From: CAZRIE01 sp964600075 | GTDB taxonomy: Bacteria; Bacteroidota; Bacteroidia; Flavobacteriales; Flavobacteriaceae | Assembly (NCBI GenBank): GCA_964600075.1 | Contig: CAZRIE010000010.1 | Span: 9,875-73,874 of the forward strand | Reading direction: 5' to 3' | DNA length: 64,000 bases | Shown here: one piece after another, positions 38,081 to 47,462 of the stretch | Numbering within the stretch: position 1 is the first letter of the stretch | Layout: every line of letters begins with the position of its first letter | Translations under genes and position numbers: made by a program | The notes under the pieces: model-generated | Databases searched by the model: none | The model's input: only the letters and a program-made list of their open reading frames with translations | What the model was told of the DNA's origin: nothing

Positions 38081-39145
38081 TCATCGCAAAATAAATCCGT
38101 ATTTCATTGGGTCGTCGGGGGCGATATAAAAGGTATGCATACCAGTGATGTTCGCGGTGCCTTCCACTTGGGGGATGATTGCCTTAAACGGCCCATAATC
38201 TTCTTCGGAAATCACGGAACCTTTAAAAACTGAGCCTGTTATACTTTCGATCGACATCGTTTCACCGAAATCAATTTCCTTACGTGCCATATGAATCGCC
38301 ATTCTGCCGGAAACCCCTGATCCGGTCGGGCAACGATCCACCTCTCCCTCAGCAAAAATACACACGTTTTTACTATTGATTCCAGGCATATTGGAATCTC
38401 CAATAAAAATCGTTCCATATAAAAAACTAAGATCATCTTCGAAAGGATGAACGATTTCTTCATCCCGCTTCATTACTGCTCTCTTAATATCCATTCCTTT
38501 GGAAATCAAGGTGCGGTACGAGTTTGTAGTCAAGTCAAAATCAAACTTGTTCTTTGCCATATCGACATAGGCGTAAAAACCACCTCCATAGGCCAAATCG
38601 TAAACAACGCTTCCTAAGCCTTCGACTTCGACCTTTCTATCTAGACCGACCACAAAACTGGGTACGCAATGAAACCGTACGCCTTTTACCTTTCCTCGCA
38701 GCACATGGACAAACGCGGTTATCCGCCCGCAGGGGGCATCAATTTTCAAAATATTATCGCCTTCTATGACTTCGATCCAGTCCATTTGAACGGCCAAAGT
38801 AGAAATGGCAATAATGGCATGTCCGCACATCGTGCTGTATCCCTCATTGTGCAGAAAAAGAATTCCGAAATCACCTTCATCGTTATTGGGAGGCACTAAA
38901 ATGCAGCCGTACATATCTGCATGGCCTCTAGGCTCGAACATCAGCGCAGTACGCAAATGGTCGTAGTTTTTATTGCAGTATCGACGATAGTCCAAAACGG
39001 AATTCCCTTTTAATTCAGGGAATCCAGCAACGATGACCCGCAAGGGTTCGCCACCCGTATGCATATCAATGGTCTTGATCTGTAACCAATCCTCTGGAGG
39101 ATTGAAATCCGTTTTTCCCTGTATGTTTTGATAGGTACTACGCAT
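38081..39145 (-). CDS. trans-3-hydroxy-L-proline dehydratase (proline racemase family)
   Basis: 354-residue enzyme of the proline racemase superfamily. The first catalytic Cys is present (YSTMCGHAIIAI), but the second catalytic position reads DRCPTGSGVSGR, with Thr where racemases and 4-hydroxyproline epimerases have Cys (SPCGTGTSA). That Cys-to-Thr change marks trans-3-hydroxy-L-proline dehydratases, which form delta-1-pyrroline-2-carboxylate. The upstream gene, overlapping by 8 bp, encodes a reductase family able to use that product. Function is inferred from the residue pattern plus context. Confidence 0.82.
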   Translation of the reverse strand: MRSTYQNIQGKTDFNPPEDWLQIKTIDMHTGGEPLRVIVAGFPELKGNSVLDYRRYCNKNYDHLRTALMFEPRGHADMYGCILVPPNNDEGDFGILFLHNEGYSTMCGHAIIAISTLAVQMDWIEVIEGDNILKIDAPCGRITAFVHVLRGKVKGVRFHCVPSFVVGLDRKVEVEGLGSVVYDLAYGGGFYAYVDMAKNKFDFDLTTNSYRTLISKGMDIKRAVMKRDEEIVHPFEDDLSFLYGTIFIGDSNMPGINSKNVCIFAEGEVDRCPTGSGVSGRMAIHMARKEIDFGETMSIESITGSVFKGSVISEEDYGPFKAIIPQVEGTANITGMHTFYIAPDDPMKYGFILR

Positions 39146-40085
39146 TCGTGAATTTGTTATAATAATAGGATGCAGCTACCAAATCTTCAAGCGCGTGCCC
39201 GACCGATTTGAACAAAGTTATTTCCTTTTCGTGGGTTCTACCTATAGTTTTTCCGGAACAAAGTGAGAACAGATCACCTTTGATACCGGACTCTTTTAAT
39301 ATGCCCTTTTCCAATGGAATAGTAATATCACCGCTTTCGTGGAGTCCATCAAAAGTATCCACAAAAACAGAAGCTTTTTTAATCGTCTCGTCATCTGCTT
39401 CGCGCATATCTTTTTTATAGGCACCGACCAAATCGATATGTTGCCCTTTCTTCAACTGTTTTCCGAAAACTAAGGGAGTCGCTGAGAGCGTTGCACAAGA
39501 AACTATATCGACCTCGGTAATTTTTTCTTCGATGGTGATGACCACTTGACAATGGAAACTTTCATCCTGAAGTTCATCGCAGATAGCCTTTGCTTTTTCG
39601 ATATTCCGCCCCCAAACATATACCTTTTCAATAGTCCGAACGCTTGCATGTGCCCGAATCAGGTTTATAGCAAGTGCTCCCGTGCCTATCATCAATAAAG
39701 AGTTTGCATTTTCTTTTGACAAATAGGATGAAGCCAATGCGGAAGCTGCGGCCGTACGTTTCGCCGTAAGACTTTTGGCCTGCAAGGTTGCTTTTACAGT
39801 TCCTTTTACGGCATCCATCAAAATATAGATCGCTTGAATAGAAGGTAAGTCGAATCGACTATTTTTAGGACTGACCGTTGCAATCTTTACCCCCGCCTCT
39901 TTACCGGGATGCCATGCGGGCATTAAAAGCAAAGTAGAATCCGCACCTGTTTCGGGGTTCGGGAAATCGTGGTGGTGGCGCTGGGGAACGCAAATTTCTT
40001 GGGACGCAAAACCCCCTTTTAGGGCCGTTATCAATTCCGGAAAATCGGTGTTGTTTCTTATAAAATCGTCACTTATTTTCTCCAT
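39138..40085 (-). CDS. ornithine cyclodeaminase / mu-crystallin family, probable pyrroline-2-carboxylate reductase
   Basis: 315-residue NAD(P)-binding protein (start at the ATG at 40085; the frame is open to 40136). The Rossmann segment LLMIGTGALAINLIRAHASV is near residue 125, with YVWGRNIEKAKA and VSCATLSATPLV following. Members of this family include ornithine cyclodeaminase and delta-1-pyrroline-2-carboxylate reductase. Its 8 bp overlap with the trans-3-hydroxyproline dehydratase favours the reductase role, completing conversion of trans-3-hydroxy-L-proline to proline. Confidence 0.85.
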   Translation of the reverse strand: MEKISDDFIRNNTDFPELITALKGGFASQEICVPQRHHHDFPNPETGADSTLLLMPAWHPGKEAGVKIATVSPKNSRFDLPSIQAIYILMDAVKGTVKATLQAKSLTAKRTAAASALASSYLSKENANSLLMIGTGALAINLIRAHASVRTIEKVYVWGRNIEKAKAICDELQDESFHCQVVITIEEKITEVDIVSCATLSATPLVFGKQLKKGQHIDLVGAYKKDMREADDETIKKASVFVDTFDGLHESGDITIPLEKGILKESGIKGDLFSLCSGKTIGRTHEKEITLFKSVGHALEDLVAASYYYNKFTNA

Positions 40086-40211
40086 ATAGTCAAAAGTATT
40101 GAAATATTCGTGACAGTGGTTGCTATTGAAAATCAATAAAAGAAATCAAAAACCAACCAAATACCTTAAATTTATAAGTGATAAAAGTTTTAGAACGATT
40201 GATACTAGCCT

Positions 40212-40631
40212 ATGGAAAAAGTAAAAGAATATAGCAACGGAGAAATAACTATCCTTTGGAAACCGGCCAAATGCATCCACTCGGCCGAGTGCGTCCGATT
40301 ACTGCCAGAAGTATATCGTCCGGAAGAAAAACCCTGGATCAAAACAGAAAACGCAACCACCGAAGCATTGAAAGCCCAAGTTGCCACATGTCCTTCCGGA
40401 GCGTTATCCCTCAAAAGCACAGTTGCTCCCGATCTCGACAACTTAGCATCTGGAACCAAGATAGAAGTTACGGAAAGTGGGCCATTGCTTATTATGGGGA
40501 ATCTCGAGATAAAGAAAGTTGACGGAAGCATTGAAAAGAAAAGTCGTGCCACCGCTTTCTGTCGATGTGGTGCTTCGAACAACAAGCCCTATTGTGATGG
40601 TAGCCATGCAAAAACGGGATTTACCGGTTAA
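40212..40631 (+). CDS. 4Fe-4S (Fer4_19) plus CDGSH iron-sulfur protein
   Basis: 139-residue protein with two metal sites. Residues about 1-70 match the divergent mono-cluster Fer4_19 domain (WKPAKCIHSAECVRLLPEVY ... QVATCPSGALSL) and residues about 110-135 the CDGSH zinc-finger/2Fe-2S type motif (FCRCGASNNKPYCDGSHAKTGF, ligands Cys-x-Cys and Cys..His). Probable redox role. Substrate and partner unknown. Confidence 0.88.
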   Translation: MEKVKEYSNGEITILWKPAKCIHSAECVRLLPEVYRPEEKPWIKTENATTEALKAQVATCPSGALSLKSTVAPDLDNLASGTKIEVTESGPLLIMGNLEIKKVDGSIEKKSRATAFCRCGASNNKPYCDGSHAKTGFTG

Positions 40632-40966
40632 CTATAAAATCAGAAGGTTGGAACGCTCGTTTTCTTAAAAGCTTTGAAATCTAACTCGACCGATCAATTT
40701 CTTTATCAAGAAAAGCTTTTCAAATTCAATTACCGCCATTTTACAACTGGTGTGTTTCTTTACAATAAGCACAACAACATTAATGCAATCGACACGCTCT
40801 CAACAATATTAATTCATCAACTTTCTTGACCACGGAAACACCCCCCAAAGCCCCCCTCAAGGGAGGAATCCTTGAAACAAACTTTTGGTCATAACACATA
40901 ACTCAAAACTTTTTGAACCCTCTACCGGCGGGCAGGCTTGACACTTGTGCTTATTCTTGAACTTCA
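40632..40966. other. 335 bp intergenic region with palindromic repeats
   Basis: No gene. It holds CCCCCCAAAGCCCCCCTCAAGGGAGG (40842-40866) of the C-rich class and a degenerate CTACCGGCGGGCAGGCTTG (about 40921-40940) of the CTGCC/GGCAG palindrome class. Confidence 0.5.
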
Positions 40967-43900
40967 TCATTGCACTACCTCAACCCATCTTCCCTCGGTC
41001 CTGACCACATGATCATTATCGTACATCGCTTCGGCTTGGATACCGGGCAAGTAATACCGCCCTAAATAACTCGCGTTCAACAACACTCTGAACCTTTTCG
41101 TCTCGTTCGGTTCCATATCAAAATAGAAGTTACTACGGTCATCACGAATGTCGGTATAGGTCACTTGGTTGTCGGCGAACTCCCCAAAATCAGTAAAACG
41201 CGTGTTGACGATTTCCCAGCCGCTGGGGAAAATTTCCGTTAGTGCCATATCATTAATAGCTTTGCTTGTTGTATTCGTTAAAGTTACTTCGGCCACAAAA
41301 TCGGTACCCTGCGAAATTCGGCTTACCTCTAAAACCGAACCGTTACGCCCTTTAAAGACCATTTGAGCCGATAGGCTTTTCTGCAAAACTTTCTCTTCTC
41401 CAACTGGTAAAATACCACTATTGACAATGCTTACGAATAAGGTGTTGGCCTCACTGTTTTTCAATTCGATACTGTTGCTTGCTTTTTTGATATTGATTTT
41501 GCGGTTCGCCAAGGCTTTGCTAGTATTGACGTTTTCAGATTTTCCATTGACCGTCACAGTGGCCTTGATGCCCTTTCCTCCGACCATTGCGGCAAATTTG
41601 GCCATTGCCAAAAGACTATAGGAAGTACTTTGGGTACTCATCCACCTGCGCTCAGAAAGCCGGCCAGCGATAGTTTTGGCCAAATCTTGTGCTTTGGCCT
41701 TGGCTTTCAACAAAACATAAGTTTCAAGAGCCATAGCGCGGTTACGGTCGGGCGAGCCGTAAGTGTAATAATTGTATTTGGATCTATCAAAATCTAATCG
41801 GGCTTTACTTATGATTTCATCAGCTACATTGGCTTGACCAATAAGTGCATAAGTAGCGCCCAAACGGAATTTCGCTTCGTCGGAAAGTCCGTTCGTTTCG
41901 CGTAAACGATTCATACTGGCTATATCGGCATTGCCGGAAAGAGCCAACGTGTACAGGCGATAGGATTGCGCTAAATCAGAATAATCGTTACCCGAACGCC
42001 ACTGCTTCGCCGTGTTCTGCTGGTATTTTAGCCAGCTCGACTTAAAGCCAATCGGCAGCACATAGCCTTTCTTCTCAGCCTCTAACAAAAAGTGTCCCGC
42101 ATAAGTGGTGCCCCAATCGTTAGAATAGTTTTGACCAGGCCAATACGAGAAGCCTCCTGTAGCATTTTGATAGCTGCCCAAGATTTTGATGGCGCGATCC
42201 AAATTTTGTTGTGTGCTTTTCTTCTTGTTCCCATCCAAATCAAAAATATCGGAGAGATACAATTGTGGGAAAGCGGCCGAAGTCGTTTGCTCCACGCACC
42301 CATGCGGATAACGGATCAAATACTGCATACGCCCATTGAAATTCATAGGCGGAAGGGTCGAAAATTCGATTTGTGCCGAATTGCTTCCTGTGATACCAAA
42401 GGTTTTTAGATTGATAGTTTGGATGGAATTCGGTTCTAGAACAACTTCCTGCATTTCCGAAGTCATCGGATTCGGATTGACCACATCGATGGGAATTTCA
42501 AAAGAAGCAGTTTCCCCATTCCCGACAGCTTCTACGACCACTTTTCCTATCCCTTTAAAATCGGCAACTTCCAGCTCGAAATAGGCCATTTTTTCATCGG
42601 GATGGGAGAAAACAAGTGATTTCGTAGCCTCCCCCAGAATTTTGAACGAGGGGTCTTTTTTTAACTTCAGGGTTACATTCTTGACCTTCTTTTCCATGAC
42701 AAAAACGGTAACCGGAAGGGTCACTCTTTCGCCAGGCGTTATTTTTCTAGGTAACGAAGCTAGCACCATTAAAGGTTTGCGCACAGGTGTTGTTTTTTCA
42801 GCCATCCCATAGGCTTCCATTTCAGGGTTTCCAGCGACGAGCATCGTACGTACCGAACCCACGTATTTCGGAATTTTTATTTTATGGGATTTCGTCTCTC
42901 CCTCCTTCAGGCTGAACGGCCCCAAATGCAAGACCATCGGTTCGAAACGATTCGCTTTTTTATTTTTTGCGCCCGCCAACATACCATCACCACCGATAGC
43001 GAACACTTGATTGATTTTACCACCGAAGGCCCCGATCACATCATCAAAAATATCCCAAGTTTTAACACCGAGTGCCTCATGGGCATAGAAAGCACGCCAA
43101 GGGTCGGGCGTTTTGAATCGCGTCAAGTCCAGCAGCCCTTCATCGACAATGGCGATGCTATAAGTCATGGCCTTTTTACTTTTTTCGCTCACTTTCACTA
43201 TGATCATCTCTTCTGGCCGTAAGACCTTTGGCATAGCAATCAAAGGTTTAATTTTGGTTGCAGGATTTTCAACCGAGACAGGCACCAACCCGTAAAGGCG
43301 GATCGGGTTATCGTTCAACGTACTTGAATGGCGTTGCAGCAACGAAATATGAATGAATACATTGGGCGTGTACAATTCGGTCATCGGCAACTGGAATTTT
43401 GTCTCGCCCTTCGCGGTCTCCACCCAAAGACTTTCCAAAACTTCGGTGCCGTTCTCGACGGTGACCAATGCACGCCCACCTTCGGAACTCGGGAAAGTTA
43501 CCGAAGCCGTCTCTCCTACATTATACGTTTGCTTATCCGTAGAAAAGACCAACATCGTCGCAGCGGAAGGGTCACTTTTTCGGGACTTACCTGCCCAGCC
43601 CGGCCAATCGACATAGACGGCTTTTCCAGTAGAATGACCACCCTTTAGGTCTTCGACACGTACAAGGTACCTTCCCCATTCCGGATATTTCAGTTCGAAC
43701 GTAAAACTTCCTTTTCCATCGGCATTCGTACTGATGATTTCCTCATAGACTTTCTGATGGTATTGGCCACTGCTGTAGTTCGAAAGGTTATCCGCAGAAG
43801 TATCCCACCACCATCTCCAATTCACTTTGTGGATGGAAACCTTGAGATTATTGGCAGCTTTGGTATTCCCTTTTTCATCTATAGTAACCAGCTCAAAAGT

Positions 43901-46489
43901 ATGTGGTGTATCGGTCAAGAGCATGCCCCGTGTTTTATCACCTTTCGGTACAACGAGGCCAATATAGGTATCGTACGGCGAATACGGCTTTGTGAATACA
44001 TCAGTACTGAAATCGCCACCATTTTCGTAGACTTTCGTTATAAATGCAGCATTCAACATACCAGGTGCCTGACTGTTCAATTGCGGATTTATGCTAAAAC
44101 GGGCATTTCCTTCACCATCGACTTTTCCATCAAAGACCACTTGGTCTTCCACGGAAAAACTTCGGGTTGGGTCGTCAAAAACATAACCTGGAAATTTGTC
44201 GAATTTCGTAATAGTCGTGTTGAATTTCGCCGTGATATCGGCCTTGAGGTTTTTGGCTATGGCCCCATGCAGCCACTTTACCTCCATAACGCCACTGATA
44301 GGTTTCGCGTCGTTGAGAATATCACCATCGAACTCCGTTTTTATTTTTAAACGGTTCGGTTTGATGGTCTCTATTTTAAGGGGTTTTGTAAAGGATGCCC
44401 CGCCGACCGATACTTTGGCCAACCAATTTCCGGTCGGTGCGTTTTTGTCGGTCTTTAAATTGAATTGAAAGAAATTGTTGAGCCCATCGGTTTTGACCTC
44501 TCGGTGAACCACTTTATTATAAGGGTCGAACAGTTCCAGTTTTACTGGATGGTTTTCGGGAAGTTTGTTGGCATTATCGTTCAACATAAAAGAGAGGAAG
44601 ATGTTATCCCCCGGTCGCCAAACACCTCGCTCTGCGAAAATGAAGCCTTTGAGCCCCTTTTGCAATTGTACGCCGTCAACCTTGAACTTACTAACCGAAA
44701 GCGCATTGCCGTCGTTCAGTTTTACGTAGGTCTTTTGCCCGTTACTCTCAGCGACTGCAAAATAGGCTAGTTTGTCCGAATCAAAAATGGAAGTACCATC
44801 GGCATCCGTTACTATCTGTCCCATTTGCTGTTGCTGGAAGTTATAGAAAGTAACCTTTGCGCCCGCAATCGGCTTGGTGTTCAAGATGTCGGTAACGGCC
44901 ATAAAATAGCTCTTGTTCATGCCTTTTTTGACCGTTATCCCGATGTCGGAAGCCAAAACGTTCATGCCAACTTTTTTGTTGTAATAATAAGATTTATCGC
45001 AGGGGTTCTCGCGTTCGTTCCAGTTATAATCGTCGTAGTAATCTTCGTAATAGTAGTTCTCAACACCCTCCCAAGAACTATTCTCTTCTTCCTCGTCAAA
45101 GTTTTCTTCGGCTTCCGTCTCAGGATTAAAATTTGTGCTTTCACATTTATAGGAACTGTCTTGCGGACCAAAATCAAGTTCTATGCGATAAATGGCGCCT
45201 ACTTCGGGCGAAATCAACGCTTTTAGGTCGAGCGCATGTGCCGACCATTTTCCGTTGGCGTTGGAAAGGCTACTTTGCAATACGATTTTCTTTCGGGCAA
45301 TGGGTCTAGCCACGGCACGTAGATTACCATTGCCATTGAGGTTATTGCCCTGAAGAAACTGTAGGATGTTATTTTCGAAAATTTTGAATACCGAAACCTT
45401 GACGGATTTCAAATTGACCGCCTCAAAGTTAATTTTCAAATTGTTCGAAGATGGAAGTATCGTGCCATTGGAAAGCAGACGTACCTGAGGTTTTAATTGC
45501 TCGAACGCAATACGCTCCGTAAATTTTTGATTTAATTTATAGCCATCGGTGCTTTCAATACCCTCGAAGACTTCTAAGTTTACGGTACCCTCAATGTCTT
45601 TTGAAGGATAAACTTTCAACGTATTGCCACCTATTGTGTATTTAGGATTATCGTCGGTTTCCAAGACAACCAGGCCCTTAAAGTTCTGCCCTTTTTTGAT
45701 AGGATCGGAAAAATTGACGAAAACCATAGCGTTTTCTCCTATTTCCACCGTAGCATTTAAAACTGTAAAGTTATTTTTTCCGGGTATTTTAAAGGTATTC
45801 CTGCCCTTGCTCTCGATTTCGAATTGGCTTCCGTCCCAGGAAATTTCCAGCTTCGAATCTTCCTCATAACGTTGAATGCTATCGATCTTAAAAGAAAATT
45901 GGGTGCCCTTTTTGACCGCATTTTCGAATTTTACATCGATAGGTTTTCCCTTATGGGTAGCGGAAATTAACTGTTGGGCCTGCTCCAACGAAAACACATC
46001 GGACAACCGCAACTGCCCAGTCATGTATTGTCTTCCTTTAGAATACGATTGTAGCGCATCCGTATAAATATTGAATTGTTGTTTTAGGGTCTTTACGTTA
46101 AAGGTTAGCGATTCTAGTTCATCTGGAAGTTCCTTTATGATTTCCTCTAAATCCAAAGCAAATTGGTATTCAGTGTCTTGTTTAAAGCCGTTTTCAGGAA
46201 TAAAGGCAATCGTTCGATTGTCTAGGGCGACGATCTTTCCCTTTACACTAGGAGAAACGTTTAAAAGGCTCCGGTCAATCTCATCGCCATTGTTCCACCC
46301 TGCGATGGGTTCATTCAAAATAACACGCACATCGCTTTGGGCAGAAATAATCCCGTGCGAAACTTGGGTAACGTATTCTTGAAATCGATTAAGATTATCG
46401 AGCTCTTCTGCAGGGCTTTCCTTCTTGGAAATACATCCTGTGATCAAGACAAAAAGCAAAAAAAACCGATAAAGCGGACTGGCCCTCAT
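40967..46489 (-). CDS. bacterial alpha-2-macroglobulin lipoprotein, 1840 aa
   Basis: Large periplasmic protease trap. The start ATG at 46489 gives a lipoprotein signal (FFLLFVLITGCISKKE); the frame is open another 12 codons upstream. MG-type domains cover the N-terminal 1000 residues, then the A2M bait/receptor part with the thioester motif HGCVEQTTSAAFPQLY (near residue 1397) intact, followed by a toroid and the C-terminal FPSGWEIVN and FYFDMEPNETKRFRVLLNASYLGRYYLPG domain. Residues about 456-500 form an acidic, Tyr-rich insertion. In proteobacteria A2M genes sit beside pbpC; here pbpC lies 4.4 kb downstream on the same strand. Confidence 0.92.
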   Translation of the reverse strand: MRASPLYRFFLLFVLITGCISKKESPAEELDNLNRFQEYVTQVSHGIISAQSDVRVILNEPIAGWNNGDEIDRSLLNVSPSVKGKIVALDNRTIAFIPENGFKQDTEYQFALDLEEIIKELPDELESLTFNVKTLKQQFNIYTDALQSYSKGRQYMTGQLRLSDVFSLEQAQQLISATHKGKPIDVKFENAVKKGTQFSFKIDSIQRYEEDSKLEISWDGSQFEIESKGRNTFKIPGKNNFTVLNATVEIGENAMVFVNFSDPIKKGQNFKGLVVLETDDNPKYTIGGNTLKVYPSKDIEGTVNLEVFEGIESTDGYKLNQKFTERIAFEQLKPQVRLLSNGTILPSSNNLKINFEAVNLKSVKVSVFKIFENNILQFLQGNNLNGNGNLRAVARPIARKKIVLQSSLSNANGKWSAHALDLKALISPEVGAIYRIELDFGPQDSSYKCESTNFNPETEAEENFDEEEENSSWEGVENYYYEDYYDDYNWNERENPCDKSYYYNKKVGMNVLASDIGITVKKGMNKSYFMAVTDILNTKPIAGAKVTFYNFQQQQMGQIVTDADGTSIFDSDKLAYFAVAESNGQKTYVKLNDGNALSVSKFKVDGVQLQKGLKGFIFAERGVWRPGDNIFLSFMLNDNANKLPENHPVKLELFDPYNKVVHREVKTDGLNNFFQFNLKTDKNAPTGNWLAKVSVGGASFTKPLKIETIKPNRLKIKTEFDGDILNDAKPISGVMEVKWLHGAIAKNLKADITAKFNTTITKFDKFPGYVFDDPTRSFSVEDQVVFDGKVDGEGNARFSINPQLNSQAPGMLNAAFITKVYENGGDFSTDVFTKPYSPYDTYIGLVVPKGDKTRGMLLTDTPHTFELVTIDEKGNTKAANNLKVSIHKVNWRWWWDTSADNLSNYSSGQYHQKVYEEIISTNADGKGSFTFELKYPEWGRYLVRVEDLKGGHSTGKAVYVDWPGWAGKSRKSDPSAATMLVFSTDKQTYNVGETASVTFPSSEGGRALVTVENGTEVLESLWVETAKGETKFQLPMTELYTPNVFIHISLLQRHSSTLNDNPIRLYGLVPVSVENPATKIKPLIAMPKVLRPEEMIIVKVSEKSKKAMTYSIAIVDEGLLDLTRFKTPDPWRAFYAHEALGVKTWDIFDDVIGAFGGKINQVFAIGGDGMLAGAKNKKANRFEPMVLHLGPFSLKEGETKSHKIKIPKYVGSVRTMLVAGNPEMEAYGMAEKTTPVRKPLMVLASLPRKITPGERVTLPVTVFVMEKKVKNVTLKLKKDPSFKILGEATKSLVFSHPDEKMAYFELEVADFKGIGKVVVEAVGNGETASFEIPIDVVNPNPMTSEMQEVVLEPNSIQTINLKTFGITGSNSAQIEFSTLPPMNFNGRMQYLIRYPHGCVEQTTSAAFPQLYLSDIFDLDGNKKKSTQQNLDRAIKILGSYQNATGGFSYWPGQNYSNDWGTTYAGHFLLEAEKKGYVLPIGFKSSWLKYQQNTAKQWRSGNDYSDLAQSYRLYTLALSGNADIASMNRLRETNGLSDEAKFRLGATYALIGQANVADEIISKARLDFDRSKYNYYTYGSPDRNRAMALETYVLLKAKAKAQDLAKTIAGRLSERRWMSTQSTSYSLLAMAKFAAMVGGKGIKATVTVNGKSENVNTSKALANRKINIKKASNSIELKNSEANTLFVSIVNSGILPVGEEKVLQKSLSAQMVFKGRNGSVLEVSRISQGTDFVAEVTLTNTTSKAINDMALTEIFPSGWEIVNTRFTDFGEFADNQVTYTDIRDDRSNFYFDMEPNETKRFRVLLNASYLGRYYLPGIQAEAMYDNDHVVRTEGRWVEVVQ

Positions 46490-46838
46490 ATGTGATTGTT
46501 TTACACAAAAGTAGAAGAGGACCAAATAAGAACTGTCGCAGTTTCCCGGAAAAAGGCTGCCCCCAAAACCCTTAGTTACAGGAAGAACGAAAACTATTGA
46601 TTCTTTATTACTTTGTAAATGAGAAATCGAAGTCTTAACTATCCATACGTTTTGACTGACAAAGATTTAAAAAATTATGTGTATTTCATCGAAAAGAACA
46701 ATAAATTGCCATAGAGCCAGTCTAATTTTTAGATATTCGCTCATCGATGATTCCCCTATCGATATTTGAGAACACAAGAATTCCCCATTCTTTTTACCTG
46801 CTTTTCGAGAACATACCTACTTACAAATAGAACTTTGT
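46490..46838. other. 349 bp intergenic region, divergent promoters expected
   Basis: Divergent start region between the A2M gene and the CAP-domain gene. AT-rich; nothing specific seen beyond generic promoter-like sequence. Confidence 0.4.
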
Positions 46839-47315
46839 ATGAAAATGAGAACGCATTATATTGCCCTCGTTTTATTTGTATGTACTTTGGCCTCTTGTAG
46901 TAAAGAGTCTGTCGAGACAACAGATATTATCGAAACCGAAAATGTCACGAAAATTGAGAACGAGCTATTGAAGGTTGTTAACCAACACCGCCTTTCTTTA
47001 GGACAAAATTCATTAGAGTTCAGTTCCTTAGCCTATAGCCATGCTAATGCCCATAACGACTATATGGTAGCGAAAGGCACAATCAACCACGATAATTTTA
47101 GTAAAAGGGCCTCGGACATTTCTTCTCAAGTAGACGCCGAATTCGTCGCAGAAAACGTTGCCAAAGATTATGTAACCGCATCAGAAGCCTTTGAAGGATG
47201 GTTAAACAGCTCAAGCCATAAAAAAACGATGGAGGGTGAGTTTACACATACGGCGGTAAGTGCTAAAAAAGATACTGACGGCAATCTTTACTTCACACAG
47301 ATTTTCTTTCGGTAA
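46839..47315 (+). CDS. CAP (SCP/PR1) domain lipoprotein
   Basis: 158-residue exported protein. The lipoprotein signal ends CTLASCSKES (Cys20). The CAP domain (residues about 45-155) has LLKVVNQHRLSLGQNSLEF, AHNDYMVAKGTINHDNFSKRA, AENVAKDYVTASEAFEGWLNSSSHKKTMEG: the His/Glu pairs in HNDY/NHDNF and the AENV segment match the family. Function in bacteria is not settled. Confidence 0.9.
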   Translation: MKMRTHYIALVLFVCTLASCSKESVETTDIIETENVTKIENELLKVVNQHRLSLGQNSLEFSSLAYSHANAHNDYMVAKGTINHDNFSKRASDISSQVDAEFVAENVAKDYVTASEAFEGWLNSSSHKKTMEGEFTHTAVSAKKDTDGNLYFTQIFFR

Positions 47316-47376
47316 GCGAGCTTCGTTCCCTTCTTGTTTCTTTCTTTTTCCGACCATGGTATCGGTTTCTTTTTTA

Positions 47377-47384
47377 TAAATTTG
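47377..47384 (+). promoter_or_regulatory. -7 promoter box upstream of the 3-hydroxyanthranilate dioxygenase gene
   Basis: TAAATTTG matches TAnnTTTG. Transcription would begin near 47390, immediately before the hairpin at 47394-47445. Confidence 0.4.
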
Positions 47385-47393
47385 GGATGAACG

Positions 47394-47445
47394 GTTTGTA
47401 GTTTAGTTTCTGAGGTTTCAAAACTAAAAACACCAGACTACAAAC
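47394..47445 (+). promoter_or_regulatory. hairpin in the 5' leader of the dioxygenase gene
   Basis: GTTTGTAG (47394-47401) pairs with CTACAAAC (47438-47445) and TTTAGTTT (47402-47409) pairs with AAACTAAA (47421-47428). The two stems stack with a 9 nt bulge on the 3' side. It is placed at the start of the predicted leader, 17 bp before the ATG. Confidence 0.5.
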
Positions 47446-47462
47446 GCCAAATAATTAAGGAC

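Noticed and set aside
40967..46489. Long + strand open frames antisense to the A2M gene
   Set aside because: Antisense shadows of a protein with an intact thioester motif and signal peptide.
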